In this document: piece after piece, positions 19,031 through 29,000 of the stretch
Layout of the letters: each line of letters opens with the position of its first letter
Position numbering within the stretch: the first letter of the stretch is position 1
Origin: Halopseudomonas xinjiangensis
GTDB taxonomy: Bacteria > Pseudomonadota > Gammaproteobacteria > Pseudomonadales > Pseudomonadaceae
Assembly: GCF_900104945.1 (NCBI RefSeq)
Contig: NZ_LT629736.1
Coordinates: 806,001 to 870,000, forward strand
Length of the DNA: 64,000 nt
Direction: 5' to 3'
Program-made: the position numbers and the translations under genes
Notes under the pieces: generated by a model
Told to the model about the DNA's origin: nothing
What the model saw: only the letters and a program-made list of their open reading frames with translations
Databases searched by the model: none

Positions 19031-20149
19031 TTGCCGTATATCAATAACGAAACGCAGCGAAACTTCGAGCTTTACTATAACCATCGCTTCCTCAATCGAA
19101 TCCGCTGGGCGCAGATTGCGGCGATATTGCTCGTAGTGCTGTTCGCCATACTCGACGTGCTCTCGCTGCCCTCTCATGTCTGGCACCAGACGCTGATGAT
19201 CAGGTTTTTCATCATCCTGCCGGTCTTCGTTCTGGTATGGCGGGCCTCGTTCATCGAAGCGCTACATCAAAGACTCCAGTGGGTAATCACTGCGGCGGCG
19301 GTGATCGCTGGGCTGGCGATAGTGGGCATTCTGTGGGTGGCGAGACGGGAGCAGACCCCGCTTCCTTATGAAGGCATCATCCTGGTCACGATTTTCTTCT
19401 ATTTCCTTGTCGGGCTTCGTTATCGCGGCGCGATGGTGTGCGGTTGGCTCACCTGTGTGGCGTACATCGTCATGGAGGCCCAGGCAGGGCTGAGCGGCGA
19501 GCAGTTGTTGTACAACTCGATGTTCCTGATCTCCGCTAACGTCATCGGCTCCGTTGGTTGCTATTTTCTCGACTCCGCCACCCGGCAGGGTTTTCTGGCC
19601 GAACAGGCTCTGCGCAATCTGGCCGAGCGCGATCCGCTGACCGGCCTGTTCAATCGCCGTGCGTTCGACGAGCGCGCCGAGCGATCTCTCCGTCAGGCCG
19701 TGCGCGAGCGCAGCCCGATTGCGGTAGCGATGATCGATATCGATTTCTTCAAGGCTTACAACGACCATTACGGTCACGCGGAAGGTGATGAGGCGCTAAG
19801 CCAGGTCGGCGAAGTGATACGCCGCAACGTGCAGCGGCCGCTCGATCTTGCCGCGCGCTACGGTGGTGAGGAGTTTATCGTCCTCTGGTACGGGCTAAGC
19901 GAAGCCGACGCGCTGGTTATGCTTGAAACCATACGTCGCGACGTAGAGGAACTCGGGATTGCCCATGCGCGTTCCGATGTCGCAGACGTCATCACATTGA
20001 GTGCGGGAGTGGTCGGCTTTGTGCCGGATGGCGTGGAAGACTTGAGGCAAAGCCTGCGCAGCGCCGATCAGGCGCTGTATCAGTCCAAGCAGAGCGGGCG
20101 CAACCGGGTACAGGGTGCAGACACCGAAGCCAGCGGCTTTGCGCGCTAG
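19031..20149 (+). CDS. Membrane-bound GGDEF diguanylate cyclase
   Basis: A 372-residue protein that should make cyclic di-GMP. About six hydrophobic segments occupy residues 25-190, then a coiled linker and a GGDEF domain starting DPLTGLFNRRAF. The active-site loop is GGEEF (278-282), so catalysis is expected. The inhibitory I-site R269-PL-D272 sits exactly five residues upstream, implying product feedback. The start is TTG at 19031; the hydrophilic NNETQRNFELYYNHRF lead fits the family, but no strong ribosome site is seen. No EAL domain. Its product is the ligand of PelD encoded 11 kb away, though no direct link is shown. Confidence 0.88.
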   Translation: MPYINNETQRNFELYYNHRFLNRIRWAQIAAILLVVLFAILDVLSLPSHVWHQTLMIRFFIILPVFVLVWRASFIEALHQRLQWVITAAAVIAGLAIVGILWVARREQTPLPYEGIILVTIFFYFLVGLRYRGAMVCGWLTCVAYIVMEAQAGLSGEQLLYNSMFLISANVIGSVGCYFLDSATRQGFLAEQALRNLAERDPLTGLFNRRAFDERAERSLRQAVRERSPIAVAMIDIDFFKAYNDHYGHAEGDEALSQVGEVIRRNVQRPLDLAARYGGEEFIVLWYGLSEADALVMLETIRRDVEELGIAHARSDVADVITLSAGVVGFVPDGVEDLRQSLRSADQALYQSKQSGRNRVQGADTEASGFAR

Positions 20150-20168
20150 CGTAATGCTGCGTCGGCCG

Positions 20169-20603
20169 TCAGTTGCTTTTCAGCCAGTCCCACAAACCCA
20201 GTGAAGTATTCGGTAGAAGGTTAATCCCCAGCGCAGACTTGAGTACGTAAAGCACCAGCAGACCGACCAGAACCGAAAACAGCAAAAACCCCAGCAGTGA
20301 AAGCGCGCCGACCAGCCGGGAAATTCTCTCTTCGCTACGCGTGAGCTCGCGTCGGTTGCGACCAATCAGCAACACAAAGTAGTACCGCCAGCGCCAGAGG
20401 TTGAGCGTACCGCGCAAATCCACCGGGTGGCGCCCCCAGCGGCGAGCACCGAACGCTACCTTTAACGCCTGCAGTTGCTGCTCGCTGAAAGACTCTCTGA
20501 CATCGTCGGGCAAGCGGTCTTTTAATCCTTTGGCGAACCAGTCCTCGCGAGACGGGCTGTGACGTGAATCCTGTTTGCTCAACGGGTTGGTCTCTAAGGG
20601 CAT
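20169..20603 (-). CDS. Hypothetical protein with two C-terminal membrane segments
   Basis: A 144-residue protein if the ATG at 20603 is used; a TTG at 20711 preceded by GGAAGG gives 180 residues. It has a basic, Trp-rich soluble part (DDVRESFSEQQLQALKVAF, then RRWGRHPVDLRGT), RRELTRSEERI, and one long or two close membrane segments (ALSLLGFLLFSVLVGLLVLY). Similar small proteins occur in other pseudomonads, where some are labelled 3-phosphoshikimate carboxyvinyltransferase-like; nothing here supports that activity. It converges with the diguanylate cyclase gene. Confidence 0.65.
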   Translation of the reverse strand: MPLETNPLSKQDSRHSPSREDWFAKGLKDRLPDDVRESFSEQQLQALKVAFGARRWGRHPVDLRGTLNLWRWRYYFVLLIGRNRRELTRSEERISRLVGALSLLGFLLFSVLVGLLVLYVLKSALGINLLPNTSLGLWDWLKSN

Positions 20604-20752
20604 TGCGGTTGCGGAAAGCTGGGGTCGTGCTGGCAGGCATTGCTGCGAGATTGACTGACCGACAGCGAAGCGCGACATGGTATCGCGCCCGGGTCGCAAG
20701 CCCAAGCTCAAGCGTCGCCTTCCGACGGCGAGCCCGAGAGCAACCTCTGCGT

Positions 20753-21628
20753 TTATAGCGCGATGTGTCCCTCAATGCAGGTCACTGCCTCACCGCCAAT
20801 CTGAATGCGCCGTTCCTCGATGGTGATGTCGATCAGACCCGCCCGGCCGAGGGCGGCACCTTGGGAGGACACGAATCTGGAGCCAAAGTGAGCTGTTTGA
20901 CCAGTTGCCCGGATGAAAGCAGCCAGGCAACCATTGCCGCTACCGCAGACCGGATCCTCCTCGATGCCGGTGGCAGGGCCGAAGGCACGGGTTTCGACGC
21001 GGGCCGGTGAGCTTTCAGGATACTCACCGAAGATCACCACGCCGGTAGCCTGCGCCTTGATGTCCTGTTCTCGCATCCGCAGAAAGTCCGGCTTGCAAGC
21101 CAGCACCGCTTCCGCCGAAGGTAATTGGGCAACGATCCAGCGCGCACCGACATCGATCAAGCGCGGAGCGGCCTCGCGAACGATGGGCGTATCGAGGAGC
21201 TCTTCGAGTTCGTCGATCTGCGACGGGTTGAATGCGGTGAACGCCGGCTCCGGCAGTTCGAAGGCAATGGAACATGGAGTGCCTGATTCCGAAACGTTCA
21301 ATGCGACCAGCCCTGCCGCACACTCCTGTACCAGACGGCCATCACGCGCCCGGATCCGACCAGCCTCGAGCAGCGCGTGCGCCGTGCCGATCGTCGGATG
21401 TCCTGCAAAGGGCAGCTCGGAGACTGTGGTGAAAATGCGCACCTTGTAATCCGCATCCGAGGTAGTGGCAGGGAGCACGAAGGTAGTCTCGGACAGGTTG
21501 GTCCAGTTCGCTATCTGTTGCATCTGGGTGTCGGACAGACCCTCTGCGTCGAGCACCACCGCTACGGGATTGCCTTTGAACGGCGTGTGGGTGAAAACAT
21601 CAACCTGTTTGAACGGGACGCGGCGCAT
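20753..21628 (-). CDS. PhzF family isomerase/epimerase-like protein
   Basis: A 291-residue protein of the diaminopimelate-epimerase fold. Diagnostic features are QVDVFTHTPFKGNPVAVV at the start, NLSET with catalytic-type E47, LPFAGHPTIGTAH, and VCGSGNGCLAAF for the second half. Members isomerise small carboxylic acids; PhzF itself works in phenazine synthesis, but no phenazine genes are nearby, so a phenazine role should not be assumed. Full length, with a GGAGA-like site upstream of the ATG. Cytoplasmic. Confidence 0.88.
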   Translation of the reverse strand: MRRVPFKQVDVFTHTPFKGNPVAVVLDAEGLSDTQMQQIANWTNLSETTFVLPATTSDADYKVRIFTTVSELPFAGHPTIGTAHALLEAGRIRARDGRLVQECAAGLVALNVSESGTPCSIAFELPEPAFTAFNPSQIDELEELLDTPIVREAAPRLIDVGARWIVAQLPSAEAVLACKPDFLRMREQDIKAQATGVVIFGEYPESSPARVETRAFGPATGIEEDPVCGSGNGCLAAFIRATGQTAHFGSRFVSSQGAALGRAGLIDITIEERRIQIGGEAVTCIEGHIAL

Positions 21629-21783
21629 GGGGTGATCTCCTTATGATTCGCTGATGCTACCGGCCTGTCGCCCAACGATACAGAGACAGTGGCGAGCGGG
21701 TACGTCGGAACAGTTGGTCGGACAAGGTCGTTGAGCGTTGGTCACCTGGTTGTCTCCACGCGCACAGCAAAAAGCCTAAACCC

Positions 21784-21891
21784 TTCGCGGTCATGCCCGC
21801 TCCTACAAAGGACTGGCTGGTTTTGATGTAGGAGCGCACCTGGGCGCGAAAGCGGAGCCCGAAGCCCGTCGCGGTCATGCCCGCTCCTACA
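21784..21891. repeat. Cluster of three REP-like units in a 372-bp intergenic region
   Basis: Units lie at 21784-21807 and 21869-21891 (CGCGGTCATGCCCGCTCCTACA, same orientation) and at 21827-21850 (TGTAGGAGCGCACCTGGGCGC, opposite orientation). They can pair with each other as stem-loops. The rest of 21629-22000 has no gene or clear promoter that I can support. Confidence 0.8.
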
Positions 21892-22000
21892 GGTTTCGTT
21901 CGGCAGGATTCAATCCGCACCTCCGATGCTGCGCCTGGTATCTATACTCCTTCTTGTTTTCCGCCAAGCCGTTCATCACCGCACAGGAGTTCTCGCGTTC

Positions 22001-23032
22001 ATGTCCATTCGTACCGCAGTCATCAGTTCAGCGTTGCTATGCGCAAGCATGGTCCAGGCCGACACCCGCCCGACGTACGGGCCGCAGTTGGAAGGTTTCG
22101 ACTATCCGCACGCCGTCGAGCGCTTCGACTTCACCTCGCAACGGCAGGAATTGTCGATGGCTTACATGGATGTCGCGCCAAGCGGAGAAGCAAATGGCCG
22201 GACTGCAGTGTTGCTGCACGGCAAGAACTTCTGCGGCGCTACCTGGGAGCAGACCATCGAGGCCCTGAGCGAGGAAGGCTTCAGGGTGATCGCGCCCGAC
22301 CAGATCGGATTCTGCAAATCGAGCAAGCCGGAAGGGTATCAGTTCAGCTTCGGTCAGCTCGCCGCCAATACCGCGCAATTGCTCGAACACGAGGGGATTG
22401 ATGAGGCGATCGTCATCGGTCATTCGATCGGCGGCATGCTCGCGGCGCGCTTCGCTCTGGATCATCCGGAATTGACCGAGCAACTGGTGATGGTGAACCC
22501 GATCGGTCTGGAGGACTGGCTCGCCAAGGGCGTTCCGTATGCCCCCATTGACGAGTTATACGAGGGTGAGCTGAAGACAGATTACGAGCGTATCAAGGGC
22601 TACCAGACAAAGTTCTATTACAACGGCCAGTGGAAACCGGAATATGACCGTTGGGTGGAGATGCTAGCCGGCATGTACAAGGGCCCGGGCCGTGAAATCG
22701 TTGCCTGGAACCAGGCGCAGACTGCTGAAATGCTATTCACCCAGCCGGTAGTTCAGGAGTTTCCCAACATTGATGTTCCCTCCGCCTTGATGATCGGGCA
22801 AAAAGACCGCACGGCGCCAGGCGCCAACCGGGCTCCAGAGGAAGTGGCCAAGCAGTTGGGCAACTACCCCGTGCTCGGGCGCGAGGCTGCCGCCGCGATC
22901 CCCGAGGCCGAGCTGATCGAGTTCGCCGAACTAGGCCACTCGCCTCAGGTGGAGGCGCCGGAGCAGTTTCATGAGGCGTTGTTGAAGCTGCTTACCGGGG
23001 GGAGCGACGAAGCCAAAGCAAACGCTGGATAA
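22001..23032 (+). CDS. Secreted alpha/beta hydrolase
   Basis: A 343-residue protein with a signal peptide (MSIRTAVISSALLCASMVQA) and an alpha/beta hydrolase fold. The nucleophile elbow is GHSIGG with S142, the acid is probably D269 (QKDRTAPG) and the base H313 (LGHSPQVEAP). The oxyanion region HGKNFCG follows the third strand. The start at 22001 is chosen because it gives the signal peptide; AGGAG lies 11 bases upstream. The substrate is unknown; esters or haloalkane-like compounds are possible. It lies just upstream of pelA in the same direction but with a 207-bp gap that contains its own promoter-like sequence. Confidence 0.85.
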   Translation: MSIRTAVISSALLCASMVQADTRPTYGPQLEGFDYPHAVERFDFTSQRQELSMAYMDVAPSGEANGRTAVLLHGKNFCGATWEQTIEALSEEGFRVIAPDQIGFCKSSKPEGYQFSFGQLAANTAQLLEHEGIDEAIVIGHSIGGMLAARFALDHPELTEQLVMVNPIGLEDWLAKGVPYAPIDELYEGELKTDYERIKGYQTKFYYNGQWKPEYDRWVEMLAGMYKGPGREIVAWNQAQTAEMLFTQPVVQEFPNIDVPSALMIGQKDRTAPGANRAPEEVAKQLGNYPVLGREAAAAIPEAELIEFAELGHSPQVEAPEQFHEALLKLLTGGSDEAKANAG

Positions 23033-23073
23033 CCGTCGGCTGACGGGCGGTTCGGCTAGTTGTCGGCGAGTTA

Positions 23074-23101
23074 TTGACGTAGTGGCATGTAATGCCATAC
23101 T
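23074..23101 (+). promoter_or_regulatory. Candidate pel promoter with an embedded palindrome
   Basis: TTGACG (23074-23079) and CATACT (23096-23101) are spaced by 16 bases, a reasonable sigma-70-type promoter about 140 bases upstream of pelA. The spacer contains TGGCATGTAATGCCA (23083-23097), a perfect 6-3-6 inverted repeat running into the -10 element, where a repressor could bind. No FleQ consensus box was recognised by eye. Confidence 0.45.
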
Positions 23102-23239
23102 GACATCAAATACGCTGCCGGTCAGTTATGCCGGCGGTCTCATGACCGGGAGATCGCGCCTGTCCGGCCATATTTCTGTCAGCCATTCGAGCCGCTGGGC
23201 GCGTCCAAGGGAAGTGCGGTTCGAATCGCGGGGATGTAG

Positions 23240-26044
23240 ATGGGGTCGAGGACGAGTCGTAGGCCACAGGGAAGGGCCTGGTGTCGCATCGCAGCCGGAC
23301 TGGTTCTGCTGTGCTCGGCACTGGCATCCCCGGCTGCCAATCTTCCCAGTGTCGCGTTCTGGTACGCTGCCGAGCCGCCGCTATCAGAACTTGCCCAGTT
23401 TGACTGGGTGGTGCTGGAGCCTGCGCATCTCTCCGCCAACGACGTAAGCTTCCTTTTGGCGCAGGGCGCCGCCCCATTTGCTTATCTCTCGGTCGGTGAG
23501 CTCGACGCAACCGAGGCCGAGCAGTTTCCTGACGTTGCTCTTTCTGCCTCCACTGATGTAACCAATCACGGCTGGAACAGCCGGGTCATGGACCTCACAT
23601 CGCCAGTCTGGCGTGATCACCTTCTGCAGCAGGCACGCTCTTTACGGCAACAGGGTTATGCCGGTCTGTTTCTCGACACGCTGGACAGCTTTACCCTATT
23701 GCCGAAACAACAGCATCAGCTGCAGCGAGATGCCCTGGCGCAGCTGTTGAAGGATATGCATCAGGCCGAGCCGGATCTGAAGTTTTTCTTCAATCGTGGA
23801 TTTGAAGTACTGCCGGAACTGGAAGGGCAGGTCGCTGCCGTTGCCGCGGAATCCCTGCGAGCTGGCTGGAACGCATCAGCGAACCAGTATCGAGACGTGC
23901 CCCCGGAGGATCGCAGTTGGCTGGAAGGCAAGCTTGACCCGATCCGTGACCGCGGTACTCCTGTCGTCGCCATCGAATATCTTCCGGGCAATCGTCGCGA
24001 CGAGGCTCGTCAGCTTGCAGCAGAACTGACCACGCAGGGATACGTGCCCTATGTCACCACTCCGCAACTCGACTCGATCGGCGTGGGTGCAATCGAAGTT
24101 CACCCGCGTCGCATCGCCGTGCTATATGACCCGCGCGAGGGGACGGTGTCACGTAACGCCAGTCACACGCTGCTCGGCGGCTTGCTGGAATACCTTGGTT
24201 ATCGGGTGGATTACCTGCCTGTCGACGGTACACCGTTGCCTGCTCAGCCGGTGGGATTGTACGCGGGGGTAGTGGTATGGATGACCAGTGGGGCGCCGCA
24301 GAACGCCTTCTCGTTCAACGAGTGGCTCGGCACACGCCTCGACGAGAAATTGCCCATCGCTTTCATCGCGGGCCTACCCGTTGACGACGCAGCTCTGCTT
24401 TATCGGCTCGGACTGCGTCGAGCCAGCGAACCACCACGTTCCGGTCTTACCATCGTGGAGCATGACTCGGCCCTGCTCGGTTCATTCGAAGCGCCCGTGG
24501 TAGCGCGGGCCCGTGGGATGATGGGCATCTCGCTGCTTCCTGGTGGGCCAGTGGCGGCGTTGACCGTTGCCGGTCCTGACGGAAGACTGTTCAATCCGGT
24601 CGCGATTGGCGAATGGGGCGGTATCGCATTGGCTCCCTACGTGCTGGAAGAAGGCGCGGAGCGGAGGCGGTGGATCCTCGATCCTTTCACGTTCCTGCAA
24701 AGTGCCCTGCGCTTGCCGGCCATGCCGCGAGCAGATGTGACGACCGAGAACGGGCTGCGGATCGCCACCGTGCATATCGACGGCGACGGCTTCGTCTCTC
24801 GTGCGGAGGCGCCGGGCACGCCGTATGCGGGTCAACTGGCGCTGGATCAGTTCATCAAGCCCTATCCGCTGCTGACTTCCGCTTCGGTGGTGGAAGGCGA
24901 AGTCGGCCCGAAAGGGATGTATCCATATCTGGCGCCGCAACTCGAGCCGATCGCCCGGCGCGTCTTCGCGCATCCACGTGTGGAGGTCGCTACGCACAGC
25001 TTTAGCCACCCATTCTATTGGCAGCCGGAGCTTGCAGCGCAGCGCGAAGGCTTTCACGCCGAGTACGGTTTGAATATGGCCATCCCCGGGTACGAGGCGA
25101 TGGACATCGGCCGAGAGGTCATCGGCTCGCGTGATTACATAAACCAGCGGCTGACCACCCCGGACAAGCCGGTGAAGATGATCTTCTGGTCGGGTGATGC
25201 GTTGCCGGATGAGCAGACCATACGCCTCGCGTACGAGGCCGGCCTGAGCAACGTCAACGGCGCCGCAACCATGTTGACACGTGCCGATCCATCGCTGACC
25301 GGTCTCTATCCCTTGCTCCGGCCTACCCCTGGCGGGCTGCAAGTCTACGCGCCGATCATCAACGAAAACGTCTACACCAACCTGTGGCGCGGCCCGTTCT
25401 ACGGGTTCAAGGGTGTGCTGGAAACCTTCGAACTGACAGACATGCCGCGACGGCTCCGGGGCATGCATCTGTACTACCACTTCTACTCGGCGACCAAGCA
25501 GGCCTCCATCAACACGATGCGCGAGATTTACCAGAGCATGCTGGCGCAACAGCCATTCTCGCTTTGGATGAGCGATTACGTCGAACGCGTCCACGGTCTG
25601 CATTCGGCTAGCCTCGCGCGGCGGGTTGACGGAGCCTGGCAACTCAAGGCGCTCGATGGCCTGCGCACCGTGCGGCTGGATGCCGACATGGGTTGGCCGG
25701 ATCTGTTGCAGTCCGATGGCGTCGCGGGCGTTCGTGACTTGCCGCAAGGGCGCTATGTGCATCTGAGCAAGCCGGTCGCCACACTGGCCCTGCGTTCGGA
25801 ACGCGATCCGCGGCCGGCGCTGGAATACGCCAATCTGCCGCTGCTGGCCTGGCACTACGAAAACCCTGAGCGAGTCCGGTTTTCCTTTGCCGGGCAGTTT
25901 CCGTTGCGCTTTGCGGTGAGAGCAAAGGGGCGTTGCGAAGTTCTGCATGCGGGGAAAACCTACGCCGGCCGAGGCACCGGCGGGGTCTGGGAGTTCGATA
26001 TACCGATGGAACGGGTGAACGATGCGCAACTCACCTGCAGATAG
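23240..26044 (+). CDS. pelA: Pel polysaccharide hydrolase/deacetylase PelA
   Basis: Periplasmic two-activity enzyme that deacetylates and cleaves Pel during export. The 934-residue protein has a signal peptide, an N-terminal glycoside hydrolase domain (about 35-290) and a central polysaccharide deacetylase domain (about 500-650). Key residues line up with P. aeruginosa PelA at a constant offset of 14: E204 (AAESL) with E218, D514 and D516 (HIDGDGF) with D528/D530, H586 and H590 (THSFSHP) with H600/H604. Both activities should therefore be intact. Length is close to the reference (about 948). Its end overlaps the pelB start by 23 bases, beginning the pel operon. Confidence 0.96.
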   Translation: MGSRTSRRPQGRAWCRIAAGLVLLCSALASPAANLPSVAFWYAAEPPLSELAQFDWVVLEPAHLSANDVSFLLAQGAAPFAYLSVGELDATEAEQFPDVALSASTDVTNHGWNSRVMDLTSPVWRDHLLQQARSLRQQGYAGLFLDTLDSFTLLPKQQHQLQRDALAQLLKDMHQAEPDLKFFFNRGFEVLPELEGQVAAVAAESLRAGWNASANQYRDVPPEDRSWLEGKLDPIRDRGTPVVAIEYLPGNRRDEARQLAAELTTQGYVPYVTTPQLDSIGVGAIEVHPRRIAVLYDPREGTVSRNASHTLLGGLLEYLGYRVDYLPVDGTPLPAQPVGLYAGVVVWMTSGAPQNAFSFNEWLGTRLDEKLPIAFIAGLPVDDAALLYRLGLRRASEPPRSGLTIVEHDSALLGSFEAPVVARARGMMGISLLPGGPVAALTVAGPDGRLFNPVAIGEWGGIALAPYVLEEGAERRRWILDPFTFLQSALRLPAMPRADVTTENGLRIATVHIDGDGFVSRAEAPGTPYAGQLALDQFIKPYPLLTSASVVEGEVGPKGMYPYLAPQLEPIARRVFAHPRVEVATHSFSHPFYWQPELAAQREGFHAEYGLNMAIPGYEAMDIGREVIGSRDYINQRLTTPDKPVKMIFWSGDALPDEQTIRLAYEAGLSNVNGAATMLTRADPSLTGLYPLLRPTPGGLQVYAPIINENVYTNLWRGPFYGFKGVLETFELTDMPRRLRGMHLYYHFYSATKQASINTMREIYQSMLAQQPFSLWMSDYVERVHGLHSASLARRVDGAWQLKALDGLRTVRLDADMGWPDLLQSDGVAGVRDLPQGRYVHLSKPVATLALRSERDPRPALEYANLPLLAWHYENPERVRFSFAGQFPLRFAVRAKGRCEVLHAGKTYAGRGTGGVWEFDIPMERVNDAQLTCR

Positions 26045-29000
26045 ACCGATCAGGCTGGTTCAACCCTGGACCCTGGTCGCTATCGCCGGAACCATCGGCG
26101 GTGTGCTTGTGCTCACCTATACCGGCGAGGACATGCTCCTGCCCGAAGGGCGCGAGCCGGATGCCGTATCGGCGAACTACGCTGAACTCCTCGTGGCTGC
26201 GCGGCCGGAAGAGGGCAACCGGCGCGTCGAGCTTATCGAATTGCTAGTTTACCTCGGCGAGTACGAGCGAGCGCGCCAGCAGCTCCAGGCGTGGCCTGAT
26301 CCGGACCGGGAAGAGGCCGGTTACCTCGACCTGCATATCGCGATCGCCCAGGCGCTCAGCGCTACCGATGCGACGCGGCTGGACGAGGCGAGCGGACGCC
26401 TGCAGACCTACGACAGCAGTGCGCTTTCGATCGCTCGCCAGCAGCGTCTGGCTGATGATGCGTTGAAGCTCGGCCTGCCATTGGTCGCAGCCGATCTGTA
26501 CCGGCGCCTGGCCGACCGGCAGCCCGAGCGGCGTGCTGCTCTGCTGGAACAGTCGGCGACCTGGTATCTCGCCGGTAACCGCCCGGCTCAGGCTGCCCAG
26601 GTGTACCTGGAAATGCTCCACGCGGCCGGCGATGCAGAGCAGCGTCCGGCTCTGGTAAGGCGCGCTTACGACGGACTCGTCGCGGTGGGGGAACACGCCG
26701 AGGCGTCGAGACTGCTGGTCGGGGAAATGGAGCAACTGCCGGTCAACGAGGCGCTGTCGTCCTGGCTGGGCCAGGGTTTGAAGGTGGCCATGGGAGCTCA
26801 GCGTCTGGATCTGGCGGGCAGAATCGTGGAGTACTGGCGCGCTGCGTTACCCGACAGCGAAAAGGCGCTCGATGCTGAGCTGCGTCTGCATCTCGCTTCA
26901 GGAAACATTCAAAGCGCCTGGCACGCAGGTGAACGATTGGCGCTCTTGCGTCCTCGAGATGCGGCACTGCAGCGCCAGATGGCGTGGCTTGCCGAGTGGA
27001 CCGGTCACGGACCGGCCGCCCTGGACTATTGGCAGGCCTGTCTTGCGCTCGAGGCCGACCCCGAGGCGCTGGCCCATGCCTGGCGTCTGGCTTTCCAGCT
27101 ATTCGACTACGAGCGCGGTATTCAGTGGCTCGAAGCTGCGGCCGCATCCACCCGTCTGAGTGATGCAGACCTTGATGCGCTGATCTACGCGCACGAACAG
27201 CGCGGAACGCCGGACCATGCTGAACGCTGGCTGCGTCGATATCTGCTGCGCCATCCGACGCATCGCCTTGCCTGGTCCCGGTTGGGTCAGAATCTGGAGA
27301 ATACCCAGCAACTGCAGGCCAAGGCTGCGGTGTTTCGCGGTATGGCGCGGCGCTTCGAGCTGTCACCGGCCGAACGGGTCGACTGGGCTAGCACTGTCTG
27401 GCGGCTGCACGATCCGGAGGCTGCCTGGGAGCTGTTGGAAGCGGACAGCGACGGCATCACCGATCCGGACTATTGGCGCACCCGGGCAGCCCTCGCCTGG
27501 ACACTCGAGCGCCCGGCCGACCTGCAGCGGGCTTACGAGGCGCTGGCCGCCAGCGGCACGCCGCTACTGCGCAGCGAGGAAGCTGAACTCATCGAAAGTT
27601 ACCGCGACCCGCGACCGGAGCATGCGCTTGAAATGCTGGTTGACAGCTGGCGACGCTGGAGGGATGCGTCGCATCTCGTCGCTGCCCTGGAGTTGGCCGA
27701 TGAACAGGGAAATGTCGAGCTGTACCGGTCGCTGATCGCCGAGGGCGAAGCAGATCCAAACGTCGCCGACAGTTCCCGAATGCTGCTGGCGCGGGCCACC
27801 CTGGCCGAGCGTGACGAGCGCTTCGACGAGGCCGAGCGACTGTATCGGATCGGCCTGGAGCGCTTTCCGCACGACTATGTTTTCCACGAGAGCCTCCTTT
27901 GGCATCTGATAGACCGACAGCGAGTCGCCGAACTACCGACGCTGCTGGCGCGCTGGAACCAGGCTGCGAAACGGGTCGGCGCGCTCTGGCTGCCGTTTGC
28001 TACCGCCAACCAGATGCTGCAGCGTCATGAGCAGGCTCTGGCCTGGTTTCGGCTGTATCTGCGGGCCAACGCTGACGACTGGCTAGTCCAGGCCGCCTAC
28101 GCCGATGCTCTGGACGCTGCAGGGCGCAGCGATCAGGCCTACCGCCTGCGCGGCGCACTGGTTCAGCGTCTGGACGGGCATGCGCTTAGCGCTTCGCCCG
28201 AGCGCTATGCGGTCTGGCTGCGCCTGCTCGCCGCGACCAATTCGCCACTGGACGCCCAGCAGCAGGCGATGCGTTGGCGTAACGGCTCGTCTGCGATGAT
28301 GCAGGTCTGGTTCGACCGGCTGTTGACGCAGCTGGACCTCACCAACCAGGCGGCGCAGAAGGACCAATGGCTGGCGTGGGCGAGGCGCAGCGGCCTGCGT
28401 GTGAATCAGGACAACCAGCTGCAAGAGGCGTTGCGCCAGACCAGCCGGGCGAACCTTGACCGGCTGCTGACCGACAGCGAGCTCGACCCGGCCCAGCGCG
28501 TAGCGGCGCTTGATCGGCTGGGTCATGGCTATAGCGCGCTCGGTGTGGCTCTCGGCAGCCTGGGCACACGCCAACCAACGGTGGTGGCCGAGCAGCTTCG
28601 GCGACAGGCAGCAGAGCTCCATGAGCGACACCCGCAGGGCGTGAGCCTGGGTTGGGCGCGCCAGGATTTTGGTGGCTTCGATCGCGAGGGGCCGCAAATC
28701 AGACTCGCCCGCAATCTGGGCGGAAATCTTTATGCCTCGCTTGATTTGCAGAAGGCGCGCTATCGCAGTGAGCTGCTCGAGCCGGCTCGCCTGGATGACG
28801 AGCTGGACGCCGTCATCAGGCTTGAACGACCGCTGGTTGACGGCGTCGCCGAGGTCACCCTGGATACGAGTCTGCGCGAAACGGACAACCGGGTTGGGCT
28901 GGGCATCCGCCGCAGCTGGCTGCTTGGCAATCGGGACGAGCTTCAGCTGTCGCTGGACTGGGACCGTTCCAGCGTGGAAAGCGGGATGATGCGCGCATTC

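Noticed and set aside
20753-21628. Phenazine biosynthesis gene
   Set aside because: The PhzF family is broad and no other phenazine genes are nearby.
21784-21891. Short repeats considered as a CRISPR array
   Set aside because: Only three units, one inverted, with unequal gaps; they are REP-like palindromes found elsewhere in the window, and no cas genes are present.
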